12,327 bases of DNA from assembly GCA_026770585.1 (NCBI GenBank), contig MU646414.1, forward strand, positions 530,069-542,395, in the 5' to 3' direction. The stretch is from Baffinella frigidus. Lineage: Eukaryota > Cryptophyceae > Cryptomonadales > Baffinellaceae. Positions 11,737 to 12,327 of this stretch are shown here, piece by piece; within the stretch, counting starts at the first letter, position 1, and each line of letters starts with the position of its first letter. A program made the position numbers and the translations under genes. Under the pieces are notes generated by a model. The model had not been told where the DNA came from. It worked only from the letters and a program-made list of their open reading frames with translations, and did not search any database.

Positions 11737-11993
11737 GGTTATGTAGGGGTGGGTGAAGGTATGCCAATTGGTGACCATGCTCACCCTCACACCGAACCCA
11801 AGTCAGCCTTTATGAGGCTCATGGTATCCCATGGTTGAAGTAGTATAAGGGGGAAAGGAAGGTTTATTAAATTGACAAACACGACCGCTGTACGCCAGTA
11901 GGAGAGATATCAGGACCTTTAGGTGGGACTCACAACTTTACTGAGTAGGGGTGGTCAAAAAACTGAGTAGGGGGGAGGGGCCTGTTGTGTGCT
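11737..11993. other. No recognised feature
   Basis: Only small repeats are seen. ACTGAGTAGGGG occurs at 11940 and 11962. GGGTGAAGGTATG (about 11750) is roughly inverse to CATGCTCACCC (11777-11787). No gene evidence. Confidence 0.45.
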
Positions 11994-12269
11994 ATGAAGG
12001 GGTCATCCAGCATGCCCCGCAAGTCTGCGAGACAGCCCCCAGCCCACCGTGACGCCGCAGAACGAACTGCAGCAGCTGGTCCCGGCAGTAGCTCAACCAG
12101 CGGTGCTGTATTTGACCACTCACGAGACGAGCGGCCGGAAGAGGTTCGACCAGGCATGTCCGCGGCCTTTCTGAGCCACGATGGAGACGAGCGGCCGGCA
12201 GAGATTCGACTCGAGCGGCCGGCAGAGATTCGAAACTCAATAATCGGCCAAAATAGTCCCTGCTGGTAA
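11994..12269 (+). CDS. Weak candidate ORF, 91 codons, repeat-containing
   Basis: From ATG at 11994 to TAA at 12267-12269. The predicted product is polar and charged, rich in Arg, Ser and Ala. Near residues 45-80 it has three short repeats (DERPEEVR, DERPAEIR, LERPAEIR). The DNA repeats are 60 and 24 bp apart, both multiples of three, which keeps the frame. I recognise no domain. A long antisense frame and a second plus frame (with NELQQLVPAVAQPAVLYL) overlap, so GC-rich composition may create all three. It could be an exon or a decayed retroelement piece. Confidence is low. Confidence 0.18.
   Translation: MKGSSSMPRKSARQPPAHRDAAERTAAAGPGSSSTSGAVFDHSRDERPEEVRPGMSAAFLSHDGDERPAEIRLERPAEIRNSIIGQNSPCW
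12121..12233 (+). repeat. GACGAGCGGCCGG-AGAG-TTCGA repeat, three copies
   Basis: GACGAGCGGCCGG-AGAG-TTCGAC occurs at 12126 and 12186, and a shortened third copy starts near 12211. The last two adjoin directly, suggesting slippage. The repeat lies within the weak ORF. Confidence 0.85.
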
Positions 12270-12327
12270 AAGCTGTTTCGAAAATGGCGCTGGAGGGAAT
12301 GTTTGGGCTGAAAACGCCTCATATTTT

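Overview
No gene could be identified with confidence in this 12.3 kb window. It contains no convincing protein gene, tRNA or rRNA. It reads as repeat-dense, non-coding nuclear DNA of a eukaryote whose telomere unit is TTTAGGG (CCCTAAA on the other strand). That unit is typical of plants, green and other algae, dinoflagellates and chromerids, and the compact, foldback-rich texture suits an algal or protist genome better than a land plant. This placement is inference; nothing here fixes a species. Most open frames run through palindromes or short tandem repeats and are not credible genes.

Layout. 1-1310: an old GTCAACTT foldback arm, degenerate telomere-like tracts in opposing orientation, 30-bp and 39-bp tandem repeats and a purine-rich block. 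1449-3002: a run of long foldback elements, including one nested set (outer arms 2313-2366/2950-3002 enclosing two further foldbacks). 3027-5290: a satellite-like array of about 319 bp period, carrying smaller minisatellites and interrupted by foldback insertions. 5300-5700: GC-rich hairpin repeats and an internally duplicated MITE. 5700-7330: more foldbacks, a near-perfect telomeric tract and a 121-bp tandem repeat. 7500-10700: the main territory of two MITE families and of telomere-like tracts. 10700-12327: sparser sequence, with a duplicated segment that carries a 151-bp insertion flanked by a 6-bp duplication, and one weak ORF candidate near the right edge.

Two MITE families are clear. 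One is about 101 bp (six copies), with ends TCCCTTAAGTGGCCA and flanking TA, as expected of Tc1/mariner-type non-autonomous elements. The other is about 156 bp (four full-size copies and one partial), a near-complete palindrome with ends GGCTAACGGCC, also flanked by TA or a decayed TA. They share short modules (GGTCCTAGGCA, CCTACGGTAGG), and several unrelated foldbacks share AAATTACTACACA or GTCAACTT motifs. No transposase is present, so movement would need enzymes encoded elsewhere. The most interesting signals are the palindromic segment of the 101-bp family, which differs between copies but often stays self-complementary, and the motif sharing among otherwise different foldbacks.
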